A DNA stretch of 64,000 bases, from positions 1,835,652 to 1,899,651 of the forward strand of contig NZ_KB899241.1 in assembly GCF_000378125.1 (NCBI RefSeq). The letters run 5' to 3'. Shown piece after piece: positions 62,380 to 64,000 of this stretch. The stretch is from Rudaea cellulosilytica DSM 22992. GTDB lineage: Bacteria; Pseudomonadota; Gammaproteobacteria; Xanthomonadales; Rhodanobacteraceae. The position numbers were made by a program, and so were the translations under genes. The number at the start of each line of letters is the position of its first letter. Position 1 is the first letter of the stretch. The notes under the pieces were generated by a model, which saw only the letters and a program-made list of their open reading frames with translations, was not told where the DNA came from and did no database searches.

Positions 62380-64000
62380 CTACTTCTTCTCCGCGCCCGC
62401 GCGGTGCTTCTCGAACCAGCCGATCGTGTACAGCACCTGGTCGAGCATGTTCGACGGCCGCGTGTTGATCTCGTGCGAGGCGCCGGGAATGCGCAACATC
62501 GCGGTGTCGACGCCGCGCAGCTTGAGCGCCTGGTAGAACTGCTCGGCCTCGCCCGACGGGGTGCGATGGTCAGCGTCGCCGGTAATCATCATCGTCGGTG
62601 TCTTCACCTTGCCGACGTAGGCGATCGGTGAGCGCTTCATGTAGTGTTCGGCGTTTTCCCACGGCACGCCGGGGAACCAGTACTTGGTGAACAACTGGTA
62701 GAAGTCGCTGGTCAGCACGAAGCTGTACCAGTTGATCACGGGCTTGGCGACGACGGCCGCGCGGAAGCGGTCGGTGTGGCCGACGATCCATGCGGTCAAT
62801 ACGCCGCCGCCGCTGCCGCCGGTGACGAACAGGTTGCTCGTATCGATGCTGCCGCGCGCGATCACCGCGTCGACGACACTCATGAGGTCGTCGTAATCCT
62901 GGCTCGGGTAGGCGTTCTCGATCAGGTTGGCGAACTCGCTGCCGTAGCTCGTGCTGCCGCGCGGGTTGGCATAGACGACGACGTAGCCCTGCGCGGCGTA
63001 GAGCTGCGTTTCCGGCGCGAAATGCGGGCCGTAGGCGGCGAACGGGCCGCCGTGGATTTCGAGCATCAGCGGATACGACTTCGCCGGATCGAAGCGTGGC
63101 GGATAGACGACCCAGGCCTGCACGCTGCGTCCATCGGCCGAGGATTTCACGTTGATCTCTTCGACCTTGCCGAGGGCCTTGTGGTCGAGCAGGTTCGCGG
63201 ACAGGTCGGTCAGCGATTTCGGGTTGCTGCCGCGCGCGACGATGCCGACATCGGCCGTGTGCGTGAGCGCATCGCGCGTGTAGGCGACGCGTCCGCCCGC
63301 GCCCGACATCGAGCCGCCCGTGTACGGCCGGCCGATCTGCGTGCCGCCAAGATCGTCGGCGACCGTTTCGACCTTGCCGCCGCCGAGGCCGACATGGCCG
63401 ATCTTGGTCACGCCGCGTTCGTCGTAGTTGAAGTACAGCGCGCCATTGCCGTCCCAGACGGGCTCGTCGACGCTGACGTCGGTATCGGCAGTCACTGCAT
63501 GTGACTTGCCGCTGGCGAGATCGAGCGCGTACAGGTGCACGGCCTGGTATGGATGCCCCTTGTCGTCGAAGCCGACGTAGGCGAGCGTGCGGCCGTCCGG
63601 CGAGATCACCGGATTGCGATCGGGGCCGCGGCGATCGGTGAGCTTGGTTAGTGCGCCGCTGTCGACGTCGACGCGATACAACTCGCTTTCCAGCGGCTGG
63701 TGTTCCCAGTCGTCGTTGAGATTGGCCGAGACGTAGACGCTCTTGCCGTCGCGCGCCCAGGCGATCGGACCGGCGAAGTCGTGCTTGCCCGTCGTCACCT
63801 CGCGTGCGGCACCGCCGTCGGCAGAGACGACGAAGACGTGCGCATAGCCCGGATCGACGTAGCCGCCGCCATCGATGCGATAGGTGAGGCGGTCGATCAG
63901 TTTGGCCGGCTCGGCCCATTCGGCGCCCTTCGGCGCGGGCGGCAGTTTTGCCAGCGGCGTGTCCTGCGCGGGCACGCGCTGGGTGAACGCGATCCAGCGG
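62380..64000 (-). CDS. S9 family peptidase, C-terminal 540 residues (runs off the window)
   Basis: The frame stays open to the window edge (RWIAFTQRVPAQDTPLAKLP), so a GTG at 63975 is internal and the true start is outside. A TolB/PD40-type propeller (SPDGRTLAYVGFDDKGHPYQ) is followed by the peptidase domain: the nucleophile in GGSGGGVLTAW, the Asp in GDADHRTPSGEAEQF and the His in GASHEIN. It has the layout of dipeptidyl/acyl-aminoacyl peptidases, probably secreted. The elbow is GGSGGG rather than GxSYGG as in the 21306 gene, so the two belong to different subfamilies. Confidence 0.9.
   Translation of the reverse strand, partial: RWIAFTQRVPAQDTPLAKLPPAPKGAEWAEPAKLIDRLTYRIDGGGYVDPGYAHVFVVSADGGAAREVTTGKHDFAGPIAWARDGKSVYVSANLNDDWEHQPLESELYRVDVDSGALTKLTDRRGPDRNPVISPDGRTLAYVGFDDKGHPYQAVHLYALDLASGKSHAVTADTDVSVDEPVWDGNGALYFNYDERGVTKIGHVGLGGGKVETVADDLGGTQIGRPYTGGSMSGAGGRVAYTRDALTHTADVGIVARGSNPKSLTDLSANLLDHKALGKVEEINVKSSADGRSVQAWVVYPPRFDPAKSYPLMLEIHGGPFAAYGPHFAPETQLYAAQGYVVVYANPRGSTSYGSEFANLIENAYPSQDYDDLMSVVDAVIARGSIDTSNLFVTGGSGGGVLTAWIVGHTDRFRAAVVAKPVINWYSFVLTSDFYQLFTKYWFPGVPWENAEHYMKRSPIAYVGKVKTPTMMITGDADHRTPSGEAEQFYQALKLRGVDTAMLRIPGASHEINTRPSNMLDQVLYTIGWFEKHRAGAEKK

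Noticed and set aside
62380-63975. Complete S9 peptidase gene starting at GTG 63975
   Set aside because: The frame stays open and protein-like to the window edge, and the start would cut into the propeller; the gene is partial.

Overview
The window reads as a chromosomal segment of a high-GC gammaproteobacterium, most likely a xanthomonad-type organism (Xanthomonadales/Lysobacterales, perhaps Rhodanobacteraceae). This placement is inferred from several things seen together: an S-adenosylhomocysteine (SAH) riboswitch on ahcY, a FecI/FecR/TonB-receptor locus with an STN domain, many secreted prolyl-oligopeptidase-type peptidases, an Hsp33/Uup/Ppc/PykA core set, and a long nested-palindrome non-coding element of a kind I associate with xanthomonads. 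I saw no rRNA, tRNA or CRISPR array.

Layout. 1-4.3 kb: end of a BlaI-type repressor, an M56 peptidase fused to a TonB C-terminal domain, and an OmpR-type two-component system. 4.3-6.9 kb: a molybdate locus (modE-modA-modB-modC, minus strand). 7.05-14.8 kb: one 2585-codon secreted surface protein carrying eight in-register 98-residue repeats and a beta-helix-like C-terminus. 14.9-18.0 kb: three tandem phage-tail-collar (MdpB-like) genes, a Tat-signal protein, a GNAT acetyltransferase and a convergent DUF6916-like gene next to metF. 18.0-41.7 kb: mostly housekeeping or secreted enzymes (metF, desaturase, fasciclin protein, S9 peptidase, HExxH metalloprotease, Hsp33, esterase, VOC protein, enoyl reductase, antiporter, two PD40 beta-propellers, SH3 protein, GH29 fucosidase, S41 peptidase, MBL hydrolase), plus a decayed VOC pseudogene.

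41.7-43.9 kb is an island of visibly lower GC. It holds four mini helix-turn-helix genes tightly coupled to a 302-residue protein with a possible nuclease-like core, and is bordered on the left by two copies of a short repeat. This is the best candidate for an undescribed system. 43.9-45.5 kb holds ahcY with a layered control region: a palindrome shared with metF, a -10 box, a 20-bp hairpin at the predicted 5' end of the mRNA, and an SAH riboswitch.

45.6-53 kb: an ECF sigma/membrane-protein pair, then FecI-like sigma, FecR and TonB receptor, divergent from a cyanophycinase-like S51 peptidase. 53-64 kb: ppc, a ~520-bp nested-palindrome element, a patatin/Omp85 (type Vd) protein, uup, pyk and the C-terminal part of an S9 peptidase that runs off the window.

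The clearest functional link is between metF and ahcY, 25 kb apart. Both carry the same 28-bp imperfect palindrome against their -10 boxes, which suggests one regulator of the methyl cycle.
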